Of a stretch of DNA of 64,000 nt, positions 17,299 to 26,251 are shown one piece after another. Each line of letters opens with the position of its first letter. Within the stretch, counting starts at the first letter, position 1. The stretch is taken from the NCBI GenBank assembly GCA_030427405.1, contig JAUHXK010000001.1, forward strand, positions 333,925-397,924, written 5' to 3'. The translations under genes were made by a program, and so were the position numbers. This DNA is from Alphaproteobacteria bacterium (GTDB lineage: Bacteria > Pseudomonadota > Alphaproteobacteria > Rhodobacterales > Rhodobacteraceae). Under the pieces are notes generated by a model. The model did no database searches. It was not told the origin of the DNA and saw only the letters and a program-made list of their open reading frames with translations.

Positions 17299-18399
17299 CT
17301 ATCCCATCAATCCCGGGTTGAACACGCCGCGCGGGTCAAACTTGTGGCGCAGGCTGCGCGTCAGGGCGGCAAGGGCTGGCGGTTCAGGCTGGAACCGGCC
17401 CAGCGCCCGTTCTGTCTCGGGGTCGGCGCGCATGATCGTCGCGTGGCCTTCAAAAATGCCAAGGCGGTCGCGCAGGTCGGTTCCGGGCGCAACCAGCGCC
17501 CAGATCAGCCCACCGCCCCAGTCGAAAATCAACTTTCCGGCCTGAATGCGCCCGGCTATCCGCGGCGCATCGCCGGGCTTTACTGATATCTTCCAGACAT
17601 CGCCCTGCGCCTGGTCAAAACCGCGCAGGTCGCGCAGCGCCTGCCAAAGTTCCGCCGGGCTTTCGGCGTCGGATACAGGGCCGAACCTGTCGAGGGCCTG
17701 CCGCAACTGCGCGCGGCGGTAGGACACGGATTGCGCAAACCCTTCGATCCGCAGATACGCCTGACCGGCCTGGGGGTCATAGGCCGCACCGGACACTTCG
17801 AACGGCGATTTCAACGCGGCCGACAACGCCTGCACGGCGGTCTCGGCATTGGGAACCTGAACCGCCAGCGTCGCCGTTGCCTCGGGTTTGGGCAAAACCT
17901 TCAGCGACACTTCGGACAGGACACCCAATGTGCCCCAGGACCCGGCCATCAGCTTGACCAGGTCATAGCCGGTGACGTTTTTCATCACCCGGCCACCGTT
18001 CCTGATGACCTGGCCTTGCCCGTCGACATAGCGCACGCCCAACAGGAAATCGCGGCACGCACCCGCCTGCACGCGGCGTGGCCCCGAAATGTTTGCCGCA
18101 ACAACGCCGCCAATCGTCGGCGTGCCGTCAGTGCCCAATACGTGACGGTGATCCATCGGCTCAAAGGCCAACTGCTGGCCTTCGGCCTCAAGCGCCGCTT
18201 CGATGTCGGCCACCGGTGTTCCGGACTTGGCAACCAGCGTAAGCGCGCCCGGCTCATAAAGCGTGATCCCCTGCATATGCGACAGGGTCAGCGTCGTGCC
18301 GGGGCCGGGCACGCCGCGCGTGCCGCCTCCGGCGACGCGCACCGGGCCTTCCAGTCCGCGAACGATTTCGGCCAGTTCAGCCTCGGATTCAGGTTTCAT
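17299..18399 (-). CDS. glcE: Glycolate oxidase FAD-binding subunit GlcE
   Basis: A 366-residue FAD-linked oxidase subunit that works with GlcD and GlcF to oxidise glycolate to glyoxylate. The PP-loop-type FAD domain contains VRVAGGGTRGVPGPG and DGTPTIGGVVAANISGPRRVQAGACRDFLLGVRYVDGQG, followed by NGGRVMKNVTGYDLVKLMAGSWGTLGVLSEVSLKVLP, all family hallmarks. Length is normal. It lies 55 bases after glcD in the same operon. Confidence 0.95.
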   Translation of the reverse strand: MKPESEAELAEIVRGLEGPVRVAGGGTRGVPGPGTTLTLSHMQGITLYEPGALTLVAKSGTPVADIEAALEAEGQQLAFEPMDHRHVLGTDGTPTIGGVVAANISGPRRVQAGACRDFLLGVRYVDGQGQVIRNGGRVMKNVTGYDLVKLMAGSWGTLGVLSEVSLKVLPKPEATATLAVQVPNAETAVQALSAALKSPFEVSGAAYDPQAGQAYLRIEGFAQSVSYRRAQLRQALDRFGPVSDAESPAELWQALRDLRGFDQAQGDVWKISVKPGDAPRIAGRIQAGKLIFDWGGGLIWALVAPGTDLRDRLGIFEGHATIMRADPETERALGRFQPEPPALAALTRSLRHKFDPRGVFNPGLMG

Positions 18400-18454
18400 T
18401 CTGCGTCACTTCCAACAAAGGGGGTCTCAGGTATACGGGCAACTGGCCAGGGGG

Positions 18455-19903
18455 CTATTGCGCGGCAACAGGCAGCGCGCGCCGGGTTTCGGTCAGTTCA
18501 AGCGGAAAGACTTTGGCCGGGTTCAATAACCATTTCGGGTCGAACACATCCTTGACGGCCATTTGCGCCTGCAGGTCGTCCTGCCCGTATTGGTGCAACA
18601 TCAAGTCCCGCTTTTCTATGCCCACGCCGTGTTCGCCCGTCAGGCACCCGCCGGCATCGACGCATAGTTTCAGGATCTCGGCGCCAAAAGCCTCGCATTT
18701 TTCCAAATCGCCCGGTTTGTTGGCATCGAACAGGATCAACGGATGCATGTTTCCGTCGCCCGCGTGAAAGACATTTCCCACGGACAAACCGCATTCGCGG
18801 CTCAATTCACCAATACGGCGCAAAACCTGCGGCAGCGCCGAGACTGGGATCGTTCCGTCAAGGCACATATAGTCGTTGATCTGCCCCATCGCCCCAAAGG
18901 CGGACTTGCGCCCCAGCCAGATCCGCGCGCTTTCATCGGCCGACTGGCTTTCGCGCAGTTCAACCGGGTTGTGGCGCCTGGCAATCTCGACAATTTTTGC
19001 CAACTGGCTGTCGATCTCGGCGTCCGAGCCTTCCACCTCGACGATCAGCAGCGCCTCGCAATCGGGATAACCGGCCTTTGCAAAGTTTTCACAGGCCTCA
19101 ATACACAACCTGTCCATGAATTCGATTGCCACGGGCAGGATGCCCGACTTGATGATGTCCGATACACATTGGCCTGCGACCTCGTTGTCGTCGAACCCCA
19201 TCAGAACCGGGCGCGCGCCTTCGGGTTTGCGCAGAATGCGCAAGGTGGCTTCGGTTACGACGCCCAATTGCCCTTCCGAGCCGCAAATCACGCCCAAAAG
19301 GTCCAATCCACCCGCATCCATATATGCGCCGCCGATTTCGACGACGGTGCCATCCATCATCACCATGGTGACGCCCAGCAGGTTGTTGGTGGTCACCCCA
19401 TATTTCAGGCAATGTGCCCCGCCGGAATTCATCGCGATATTGCCCGCAATTGCGCAGGCCAGCTGCGACGAGGGGTCGGGGGCGTAAAAGAAATCTTCCT
19501 CTTCGACCGCGCCGGTCACGCTGAGGTTGGTGCGCCCTGTCTGCACCTTGATAAAGCGGTTGTCGTAATCGACCTCGAGCACATCGTTCATCCGGGCAAC
19601 GCCCAGGATGACGCAATCCGCTGTTGGCAAGGCCCCACCGGCCAGGGATGTTCCGGCGCCGCGCGGCACCACCGGCACGCCTTCCTCGTGGCAGATGCGT
19701 AGAACATCCGCGACCTGTTGGGTCGTCGACGGAAGCACGGCAAGCATCGGCGGGCACTTATAGGCCGTCAGCGCATCGCATTCATAGGCACGCGTTTCCG
19801 ACGGCTCGTGTATCACCGCATCTTGCGGCAGGACATGCTGCAGGCGCGCAAGCACCGCGCGCTTGCGCTGCAGGATATCGGGATTTGGCTGAGGCATTTG
19901 CAT
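18455..19903 (-). CDS. glcD: Glycolate oxidase catalytic subunit GlcD
   Basis: A 482-residue FAD-linked oxidase, catalytic subunit of glycolate dehydrogenase. Hallmarks: VPVVPRGAGTSLAGGALPTADCVILGVARMN, the FAD-domain segment SQLACAIAGNIAMNSGGAHCLKYGVTTNNLLG, and the C-terminal GNVFHAGDGNMHPLILFD and CLTGEHGVGIEKRDLM. The ATG at 19903 has a GGAGGG ribosome site and a clear promoter just upstream; a longer frame to 20056 is rejected as non-conserved. First gene of glcDEF. Glycolate from phytoplankton is a common carbon source for marine roseobacters. Confidence 0.95.
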   Translation of the reverse strand: MQMPQPNPDILQRKRAVLARLQHVLPQDAVIHEPSETRAYECDALTAYKCPPMLAVLPSTTQQVADVLRICHEEGVPVVPRGAGTSLAGGALPTADCVILGVARMNDVLEVDYDNRFIKVQTGRTNLSVTGAVEEEDFFYAPDPSSQLACAIAGNIAMNSGGAHCLKYGVTTNNLLGVTMVMMDGTVVEIGGAYMDAGGLDLLGVICGSEGQLGVVTEATLRILRKPEGARPVLMGFDDNEVAGQCVSDIIKSGILPVAIEFMDRLCIEACENFAKAGYPDCEALLIVEVEGSDAEIDSQLAKIVEIARRHNPVELRESQSADESARIWLGRKSAFGAMGQINDYMCLDGTIPVSALPQVLRRIGELSRECGLSVGNVFHAGDGNMHPLILFDANKPGDLEKCEAFGAEILKLCVDAGGCLTGEHGVGIEKRDLMLHQYGQDDLQAQMAVKDVFDPKWLLNPAKVFPLELTETRRALPVAAQ

Positions 19904-19917
19904 GGCTGACCCTCCGT

Positions 19918-19938
19918 TTGGTAAAATAATATTACCAA
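19918..19938. promoter_or_regulatory. Operator candidate for glcDEF
   Basis: A perfect inverted repeat, TTGGTAA, seven A/T bases, TTACCAA, lies 15-35 bases before the glcD start and overlaps its predicted -10 box. The TGGT...ACCA arms are typical of GntR-family repressors such as GlcC/PdhR/LldR relatives, although the spacer is longer than usual. No GntR gene is in the window. Confidence 0.6.
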
Positions 19939-19954
19939 TTTTTGGTTCTGGCAA
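19926..19954 (-). promoter_or_regulatory. Sigma-70-like promoter of glcDEF
   Basis: On the minus strand, TTGCCA (19954-19949) and TATTAT (19931-19926) are separated by 17 bases. Transcription would begin near 19919, giving a leader of about 16 bases carrying the GGAGGG site. The -10 lies inside the inverted repeat, suggesting direct repression. Confidence 0.6.
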
Positions 19955-19983
19955 GTTGCACGTGCCGGACGTACTGTCGCGCC

Positions 19984-20694
19984 ATGTCTCTGATCGACCG
20001 AATATTGCAATTTTCCCCGCTCGACCTTGCCGCCATCCTGTTCCTGATCGGAGCATGGCTGTGGATTGGTTGGCGGATCGAAAACCCGCCCGCTTCGAAA
20101 CCGTCCGTCGCCATGATCATGGATGATTACCGCCGAGGATGGATGCAGGAGATGGTAACCCGCCAGCCACGGATGTTTGACGCCCAGGTCGTGGGAACGA
20201 TGCGGCAGGGCAGCACGTTCTTTGCTTCGACCACGATGATCGCAATCGGGGGCGGGCTGGCCTTGCTTGGCAATACCGAGCGTCTGGCCGGGGTGGCCAA
20301 GGACCTGGCCATCGGCAGCGCCCCCGCCCTGGTCTGGGAAATCAAGATCCTGATCATACTGCTGTTTTTGTCCAACGCATTCCTGAAATACGTCTGGGCA
20401 CACCGCCTGTTCGGGTATTGCGCTGTCATGATGGCGGCGGTGCCGAATGAACCGGAAGACCCGCAAGCCTATCCCAGGGCCGCGCAGGCGGCCGAGATTT
20501 GCGTCACCGCAGCCCGCAGTTTCAACAGGGGCCTGAGGGCGACCTATATCGCGCTGGCCTCGGTCACCTGGATTCTGGGACCCGTCGCGCTGCTGATTGG
20601 CACCGCGGTTACGGTCGGCGTCCTGTATCGACGCGAGTTTACTTCGCATTCCCGAACGATCCTGCTGGACAAACCACAGGACACGCAGACGTGA
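19984..20694 (+). CDS. DUF599-family membrane protein
   Basis: A 236-residue inner-membrane protein. It starts MSLIDRILQFSPLDLAAILFLIGAWLWIGWRIE and then shows SVAMIMDDYRRGWMQEMVTRQPRMFDAQVVGTMRQGSTFFASTTMIAIGG, a block I associate with DUF599. Four predicted membrane segments lie at about residues 10-27, 85-103, 115-135 and 190-215. Divergent from glcDEF, whose promoter shares the short region before it. Function unknown. Confidence 0.8.
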   Translation: MSLIDRILQFSPLDLAAILFLIGAWLWIGWRIENPPASKPSVAMIMDDYRRGWMQEMVTRQPRMFDAQVVGTMRQGSTFFASTTMIAIGGGLALLGNTERLAGVAKDLAIGSAPALVWEIKILIILLFLSNAFLKYVWAHRLFGYCAVMMAAVPNEPEDPQAYPRAAQAAEICVTAARSFNRGLRATYIALASVTWILGPVALLIGTAVTVGVLYRREFTSHSRTILLDKPQDTQT

Positions 20695-20729
20695 TCGCAT
20701 GGGTTTTGGCCAGACCGTATTTTCGGACC

Positions 20730-21077
20730 ATGCGACACCTGATTCTCACCGCCCTATTGGCCACGCCCGCCCTTGCCGACCCGCCCGTGATCGAGAATGT
20801 CTCGGCCTCGCGCAATGGTGACACGTGGCGATTCGACGTCACCATACGTCACCCCGACACCGGCTGGGACCACTATGCCGACGGATGGCGGGTTCTGGAT
20901 ATGGACGGCAATGAGCTGGGGATGCGCGTGTTGCACCACCCGCATGAAACCGAACAGCCCTTTACCAGGTCACTTGGCGGCGTAAGCCTTCCGGACGGAG
21001 CGACCCAGGTTCAGGTGCAGGCAAGATGCAGCGTCGACGGGTGGAACACCGAAACCACCCTGGTTCCGCTCGATTAG
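20730..21077 (+). CDS. Small secreted protein
   Basis: A 115-residue protein with a short signal peptide (MRHLILTALLATPALA) and a beta-rich mature part (PPVIENVSASRNGDTWRFDVTIRHPDTGWDHYADGWRVLDMDG). A GTG at 20691 that overlaps the preceding stop (GTGA) would add 13 residues and is an alternative start. No clear ribosome site decides between them. I do not recognise a characterised family. Ends a few bases before a convergent gene. Confidence 0.65.
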   Translation: MRHLILTALLATPALADPPVIENVSASRNGDTWRFDVTIRHPDTGWDHYADGWRVLDMDGNELGMRVLHHPHETEQPFTRSLGGVSLPDGATQVQVQARCSVDGWNTETTLVPLD

Positions 21078-21079
21078 GG

Positions 21080-21565
21080 TCAGAACACCCCCAGGTTCAT
21101 ACCCGCAGCCATCGCCGCCCCAATGTCGCGACAAAGCTGCAACTGGTCTTGCGGGATGGTTTTCTCTGCCAAAATTGCCTTGGGGGTTTGTGCATGCGTG
21201 CAGATGATCAGCGGCGGCTGCACCTCTTTCAAACGCCAGCCGGTTGCAATCCGCGCCACCTGTCGCGCGGCGTTTTGCCCGTCAGATCCGGCACATACCA
21301 TCTGGGCATAGGGCCGCCCTTCGATCCGACCCAGAACCGGGTAGTAGCTGCGGTCGAAAAAATCCTTCATCACGCCTGAAATGGCGGCCAGGTTTTCAGG
21401 CGCACAAAAGATATACCCATCCGCCGCCAGCAAATCCTGCGGCCCGGCCTGATCTGCGGGCTTCAAAACGATGCGCGCCTCGCCCTGTCCGGCCTCGGCC
21501 GCGGCTTCTGCCATTTGGCGCGAGCCACCGGTGCGCGAATGGTACACGATCAAAAGCTGCGCCAT
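21080..21565 (-). CDS. Flavodoxin-like NAD(P)H oxidoreductase
   Basis: A 161-residue flavodoxin-fold protein. The N-terminal LLIVYHSRTGGSRQMAEAAAEAG has the FMN phosphate-binding loop form (hSxTGxT-like). GYIFCAPENLAAISGVMKDFFDR is the second FMN-contact region seen in NAD(P)H-dependent reductases and flavodoxins. It follows rlmH by one base in the same direction. Electron partner unknown. Confidence 0.75.
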   Translation of the reverse strand: MAQLLIVYHSRTGGSRQMAEAAAEAGQGEARIVLKPADQAGPQDLLAADGYIFCAPENLAAISGVMKDFFDRSYYPVLGRIEGRPYAQMVCAGSDGQNAARQVARIATGWRLKEVQPPLIICTHAQTPKAILAEKTIPQDQLQLCRDIGAAMAAGMNLGVF

Positions 21566-21566
21566 G

Positions 21567-22037
21567 TCAGACCCGGTGATAGGGACCGCCCGACAGGATG
21601 GTTGCGGCCCGGTAAAGTTGCTCGGCCAGCATCACACGGACCAGCATATGAGGCCAGACCATAGCGCCGAACGAGATGGAAAAATCGGCATCGGCCCGCA
21701 GATCAGGGGCAATGCCGTCCGCCCCCCCGATGATCAGCGCCAGGTCCTGACGCCCGGCATCACGCCAGCCGGCCAGCTTGTTGGCAAAATCGGGCGAGGA
21801 CATGACCCGTCCCCGTTCATCCAGCGTGCAGATCACCGCCCCTTTGGGCAACGCCTTGCGCAGCAGCGCGGCCTCGGCGCCCATGCCCGCATTTTTCTTG
21901 TCTTCGACCTCGATCACCTTCGCCGGACCCAGGCCCAGCGCGCGGCCGGTCCGGTCGAAACGGGTCAGGTAATCGTCAAGCAGGGTCTTCTCCGGTCCGG
22001 CGCGCAATCGCCCGACCGCAACGATGCTGATACGCAT
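21567..22037 (-). CDS. rlmH: 23S rRNA pseudouridine-1915 N3-methyltransferase RlmH
   Basis: A 156-residue SPOUT-fold methyltransferase that modifies pseudouridine 1915 in helix 69 of 23S rRNA on assembled ribosomes. Family blocks: [26 protein letters not shown] at the start, [23 protein letters not shown], and the knotted SAM site [57 protein letters not shown] (given here in shortened form: IGGADGI and GGPYHR). Lies next to rsfS, a common pairing. Confidence 0.95.
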   Translation of the reverse strand: MRISIVAVGRLRAGPEKTLLDDYLTRFDRTGRALGLGPAKVIEVEDKKNAGMGAEAALLRKALPKGAVICTLDERGRVMSSPDFANKLAGWRDAGRQDLALIIGGADGIAPDLRADADFSISFGAMVWPHMLVRVMLAEQLYRAATILSGGPYHRV

Positions 22038-22081
22038 GTCTCTCTCGCCTCCGGCCCTTTAATGCGGGCCGGGATGGCGCC

Positions 22082-22441
22082 TCAGTTCGCCGAGGCGCTG
22101 CCGCCCTGGGGCAGCCACATCTTTTCCAGCTGGTAGAATTCGCGCACTTCAGGGCGGAAGATATGGACGATCACGTCGCCCGTATCGATCAGCACCCAGT
22201 CGCCGGCATCCTTGCCTTCGACCTTCGAGGTGAAACCGAATTCCTGCTTGATGCGATCCGTCAGCTTTTCCGCCATGGCCGCCACCTGACGGGTCGACCG
22301 ACCCGAGGCAATCACCATGTGATCCGCAACAGACGACTTGCCCTGCAGGTTGATCTGCACGACGTCTTCGGCCTTGTCATCGGAAAGTGAGGAAAGGATA
22401 CGCTCAAGCAGCTTGTCGCTGATTGACTGAGAGTGGGCCAT
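22082..22441 (-). CDS. rsfS: Ribosomal silencing factor RsfS
   Basis: A 119-residue RsfS/Iojap protein that binds uL14 on the large subunit and blocks subunit joining in starvation. Typical segments: DDKAEDVVQINLQGKSSVADHMVIASGRSTRQV and GDWVLIDTGDVIVHIFRPEVREFYQLEKMW. The ATG at 22441 was preferred to an upstream TTG. Upstream of rlmH with a 44-base gap. Confidence 0.95.
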   Translation of the reverse strand: MAHSQSISDKLLERILSSLSDDKAEDVVQINLQGKSSVADHMVIASGRSTRQVAAMAEKLTDRIKQEFGFTSKVEGKDAGDWVLIDTGDVIVHIFRPEVREFYQLEKMWLPQGGSASAN

Positions 22442-22605
22442 TACACTGGCCCCATCTTCGGCAGGCAAACCCGCCTGGGTATGTAGAGACAGGACATAGT
22501 CCTCCTTTGCTGCGCGCCGCCAAACCCCGGCGCGGGGGTATTATTAAGGTAGCAAGAGGAATGCAACATTTCAATGAATGGCGGCTTTGCGACCGGTAGG
22601 GCGGT

Positions 22606-23958
22606 TCACTCTTTGGCGATCTGTTGCGTGCCTGCGTCGCCGGACAGCACCCGAACCTCGCGCTGCGGGAAGGGAATGGAAATGCCCGCGTCCTTGAAGG
22701 CATCCCACAGCGCAAGATAGACATTGCCCCGGATATTGGTCAGCCCCTTGGTCGGATCGCTGATCCAGAAGCGCAGAACATAATCCACGCTGCTGTCGCC
22801 AAAGCCGGTTATGTGGCAGACCGGCTCGTGCGAGCCGCCGCTCAGTACCCGCGTCACGGCCTTTACCGCCCCGATTGCCGTCGCGCGCACCTTGTGCGGG
22901 TCGTCGTCATAGCTGGTGCCGAAATCCAGATCCAGCCGCACAAACCGGTCCGAATGCGACCAGTTGACGACCTGATTTGTAATCAGATCCTCGTTCGGGA
23001 TCAGGTATTCACGCCCGTCCCGTGTCACCACCGAGACATAGCGCGCGCCCAGCGCGTTGATCCACCCGAACGTGTCCCCCAACGAGATCACGTCGCCCGG
23101 TTTGATCGACCGGTCCATCAGGATGATGATCCCCGAGATCAGGTTCGACACCACTTTTTGCAGCCCGAACCCGATCCCCACACCGATGGCACCCGACAAC
23201 AGTGCAATACCGGTCAGGTCGAAGCCAAGCGTGCGGATTGCGGCAAGGAAGACCGCACCATACAGCAGCACCTGTATGCCCTTGGCCAGCAGGACCTGCA
23301 TCGACGGCGAAATGTCGTTATTGCTTGTCAAACCGCGCTCGGCGGCGCGTGTGCCGATACGGGCCAGCGTCAGCAGGATGCCGATCAGCAGCACCGCCTT
23401 GAGGATACCCAGCGCCGAGATGTGCAGATCACCAAACGAAAGCGCAACGCCATCCAGAAACCCGGCGACATCATCGGTCAGATTCAGCGCAACCAGAGTT
23501 GCATAGACCCACATCGCCCATTTGAAGATCCGCCGCAGCGTTCGGTTCCGCACCAGCCGCGCCACCAGCGCAATGGCCAGCCACGCGGCGGACAGCGTGG
23601 CAATCACACCGATGACATAGCTGCGCGATGGCCAGGTGATATGCTGCATCAGCAGGTAGACAACCCAGGACATCAGCACGAAATAGACCAGCGTCAGGCG
23701 CTGCATCAGTTGCACAAGCGTGCGCAGCCGCCATTTCGGCCACCCCGTGCGCGCCCGCGCCCAGGCATCCCACCTGCTCTGCGTCAACAGCTTCAGCATA
23801 TAGGCCAGCGCCCAAAGGGTCAGGATGATGATTATCTGATATTGCCGCCAGCCCGGCGTGGCGATCAGGTCGACAAGGTTCTCAAGCTGGGCGGAAAACG
23901 CCGCGACCATGTTTTCGTAAAGATCGGACACAGAGCTGGGGATCAGGTCTTGGTTCAT
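22606..23958 (-). CDS. MscS-family mechanosensitive channel
   Basis: A 450-residue inner-membrane channel. Several hydrophobic segments occupy about residues 30-250. The pore-lining TM3 and following beta domain are recognisable: GIALLSGAIGVGIGFGLQKVVSNLISGIIILMDRSIKPGDVI, then GTFGWINALGARYVSVVTRDGREYLIPNEDLI. This glycine- and alanine-rich helix is the MscS signature. It protects against hypo-osmotic shock. The ATG at 23958 has AGGAG six bases upstream, so a longer frame to 24081 is rejected. Larger than E. coli MscS, with extra N-terminal helices. Confidence 0.9.
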   Translation of the reverse strand: MNQDLIPSSVSDLYENMVAAFSAQLENLVDLIATPGWRQYQIIIILTLWALAYMLKLLTQSRWDAWARARTGWPKWRLRTLVQLMQRLTLVYFVLMSWVVYLLMQHITWPSRSYVIGVIATLSAAWLAIALVARLVRNRTLRRIFKWAMWVYATLVALNLTDDVAGFLDGVALSFGDLHISALGILKAVLLIGILLTLARIGTRAAERGLTSNNDISPSMQVLLAKGIQVLLYGAVFLAAIRTLGFDLTGIALLSGAIGVGIGFGLQKVVSNLISGIIILMDRSIKPGDVISLGDTFGWINALGARYVSVVTRDGREYLIPNEDLITNQVVNWSHSDRFVRLDLDFGTSYDDDPHKVRATAIGAVKAVTRVLSGGSHEPVCHITGFGDSSVDYVLRFWISDPTKGLTNIRGNVYLALWDAFKDAGISIPFPQREVRVLSGDAGTQQIAKE

Positions 23959-24060
23959 ACATGTCTCCTGCTGGCCAGCTTGGACAGCGTTGTCCAAGGA
24001 TGCAAGCCCGTCACAGGATTGAACCTTGATTGACATGCGGGGCCGATATATCTGAGGCGC

Positions 24061-24168
24061 ATGAGACTCAATGTGGCCCAAGAACAGAATCTGGAAGATC
24101 GCGCGCGTCTGCGCGAGCGGTTCTATGGGGCTGCCCGCACGGTTCTGGCCTGCCTATCGGCGGCCTAA
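24061..24168 (+). CDS. Possible 35-residue leader peptide before leuC
   Basis: A short frame encoding MRLNVAQEQNLEDRARLRER and ending in LACLSAA, 45 bases before leuC. It has five Leu codons but no Leu run, so it is not a classical leucine attenuator. No strong ribosome site is seen. It could be a regulatory upstream frame or chance. Confidence 0.25.
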   Translation: MRLNVAQEQNLEDRARLRERFYGAARTVLACLSAA

Positions 24169-24213
24169 GCCATTTCGCCAGCCATTTCTCATCTAAATAC
24201 CGGGAGAGGACCG

Positions 24214-25617
24214 ATGTCCCCCAAGACACTCTATGACAAGATCTGGGATGCCCATGTCGCGCACGAAGCCGATGATGGCACCTGTTTGCTGTATATTGAC
24301 CGCCACCTGGTTCACGAAGTGACCAGCCCGCAAGCCTTCGAAGGCCTGCGCATGGCGGGTCGCCAGGTACGCGCGCCGGAAAAGACCATCGCCGTGCCGG
24401 ACCACAACGTACCCACCACGCCGGACCGCGTGAACGGGATCGAAAACCCCGAATCGCGTATTCAGGTCGAAGCGCTGGACAAAAACGCCAAGGATTTCGG
24501 CATTCACTACTACCCGGTGCATGACGTCCGTCAGGGCATCGTCCACATCGTCGGCCCCGAGCAAGGCTGGACCCTGCCCGGCATGACCGTTGTTTGCGGC
24601 GACAGCCACACCGCCACCCACGGCGCGTTTGGCGCCCTGGCCCACGGCATCGGTACGTCCGAGGTTGAGCACGTTCTGGCCACCCAGACGCTGATCCAGA
24701 AGAAGTCCAAGAACATGAAGGTCGAGATCACCGGCAAATTGCAGCCGGGCGTGACCGCCAAAGACATCACTCTGGCCGTTATCGGTGAGACCGGCACCGC
24801 TGGCGGCACCGGCTATGTCATCGAATATTGCGGCGAAGCGATCCGCGATCTGTCGATGGAAGGCCGTATGACTGTCTGCAACATGGCGATCGAAGGCGGC
24901 GCGCGCGCAGGCCTGATCGCGCCGGACGAGACCACCTTTGAATATGTCAAAGGTCGCCCGCATGCGCCCAAAGGGGCCCAGTGGGAAGCGGCAATGAACT
25001 GGTGGAAAACCTTGTACACCGATGAAGGTGCACATTTTGACAAAGTCATCACCTTGCGCGGCGAAGACATCGCGCCAGTCGTGACCTGGGGCACCAGCCC
25101 CGAGGACGTGCTGCCGATCACCGCAACCGTTCCGAATCCGGAAGATTTCGAAGGCGGCAAGGTCGACGCAGCCCGTCGTTCGATCGAATACATGGGTCTG
25201 GAAGCCGGTCAGAAACTCAGCGATGTGGAAATCGACACCGTTTTCATCGGCTCATGCACCAATGGCCGCATCGAAGACCTGCGCGCCGCAGCCGAGATCC
25301 TGAAAGGCAAAAAGATCAAGGACGGTCTGCGCGCCATGGTCGTGCCCGGATCGGGCCTTGTCCGAGCGCAAGCCGAAGAAGAAGGTCTGGCCGACATTTT
25401 CAAAGAAGCCGGTTTCGAATGGCGTCTGGCGGGATGTTCAATGTGTCTGGCTATGAACCCGGACCAATTGCAACCCGGCGAACGCTGTGCAGCGACCTCG
25501 AACCGCAACTTCGAAGGCCGTCAGGGTCGGGGCGGACGCACCCACCTGCTGAGCCCCGCAATGGCTGCCGCAGCGGCAATCACGGGACGGCTGACAGATG
25601 TACGCGAATTGATGTAA
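24214..25617 (+). CDS. leuC: 3-isopropylmalate dehydratase large subunit LeuC
   Basis: A 467-residue aconitase-family subunit that, with LeuD, converts 2-isopropylmalate to 3-isopropylmalate in leucine synthesis. The [4Fe-4S] cluster cysteines sit in [10 protein letters not shown] and [14 protein letters not shown]. Other blocks: [31 protein letters not shown] and [14 protein letters not shown]. Normal length, start with a gggagagga site. The partner gene leuD follows after one inserted gene. Confidence 0.97.
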   Translation: MSPKTLYDKIWDAHVAHEADDGTCLLYIDRHLVHEVTSPQAFEGLRMAGRQVRAPEKTIAVPDHNVPTTPDRVNGIENPESRIQVEALDKNAKDFGIHYYPVHDVRQGIVHIVGPEQGWTLPGMTVVCGDSHTATHGAFGALAHGIGTSEVEHVLATQTLIQKKSKNMKVEITGKLQPGVTAKDITLAVIGETGTAGGTGYVIEYCGEAIRDLSMEGRMTVCNMAIEGGARAGLIAPDETTFEYVKGRPHAPKGAQWEAAMNWWKTLYTDEGAHFDKVITLRGEDIAPVVTWGTSPEDVLPITATVPNPEDFEGGKVDAARRSIEYMGLEAGQKLSDVEIDTVFIGSCTNGRIEDLRAAAEILKGKKIKDGLRAMVVPGSGLVRAQAEEEGLADIFKEAGFEWRLAGCSMCLAMNPDQLQPGERCAATSNRNFEGRQGRGGRTHLLSPAMAAAAAITGRLTDVRELM

Positions 25618-25654
25618 GCTGCCCTCACAAATCAACTTTTGAGGGAATGAACAG

Positions 25655-26209
25655 ATGAGTGATTGGGTCAAATGGCTCCTGCTGGGGCTTTTGTCTATCG
25701 TGTTCGGCATATTTGTGCTGGGCGCACCTGTTGTGGCTTCGATTGCCGTAACGGTGGTGACCGGCGTGTTGTTGCTGATCTCGGGCGCGCTGCAGGTGGT
25801 TGGCGGGTTCACCGTCGAAGGCACCGGCAACAAAATTCTGTCACTCATCATGGGTGCGGTCATGCTGTTTCTGGGCTGGTCCTTCCTGGATCACCCACTG
25901 CAGGGCACGCTGACGCTGGCCACCGTGATGCTGATCCTGTTCATGGCGGGCGGCATTGCACGGGTGATCCTGTCGTTCCAGATGAAAGGTACGCAGTTCT
26001 TCTGGCCAACGCTGATCTCGGGCATCTTGTCCATCGTTCTGGCCGGCGTCATCTGGACCTATGCTGCCGAAGAACCCGCAGTTCTGCTGCAGCTTCTGGG
26101 CATCCTTCTGGGCATCGAGATGCTGTTCAACGGGTTCGGCCTGGTCTTCATGGCCCTCTTTCTCAAGAACGTACCCAAAGACGACACAACGGAAACGAAC
26201 GAAGCTTAA
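25655..26209 (+). CDS. HdeD-like (DUF308) membrane protein
   Basis: A 184-residue protein with about six predicted membrane segments in three repeats of two, and glycine-rich helices such as LLLISGALQVVGGF, LFMAGGIARVIL and LLGIEMLFNGFGLVFMALF, as in HdeD/DUF308 proteins. Known members aid acid resistance in enterobacteria; here its role is unknown. It sits between leuC and leuD in the same direction (37 and 42 bases), an odd position for a stress gene. Confidence 0.75.
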   Translation: MSDWVKWLLLGLLSIVFGIFVLGAPVVASIAVTVVTGVLLLISGALQVVGGFTVEGTGNKILSLIMGAVMLFLGWSFLDHPLQGTLTLATVMLILFMAGGIARVILSFQMKGTQFFWPTLISGILSIVLAGVIWTYAAEEPAVLLQLLGILLGIEMLFNGFGLVFMALFLKNVPKDDTTETNEA

Positions 26210-26251
26210 ACGCGGGGCACGGGCGCGGCCCGCTCCCGCAGGAGTGTAGAC

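Noticed and set aside
18743..19702. A 319-codon plus-strand frame opposite glcD
   Set aside because: glcD is unmistakable on the other strand; the frame has no start signal or family resemblance.
22624..24033. A 469-codon plus-strand frame opposite the MscS gene
   Set aside because: Antisense to a well supported channel gene; extreme His, Gln and Arg content.
24061..24168. Leucine attenuator before leuC
   Set aside because: The short frame has no run of Leu codons and I see no terminator/antiterminator pair.
24193..25035. Minus-strand frame opposite leuC
   Set aside because: leuC has all cluster cysteines; the opposite frame is a coding shadow.
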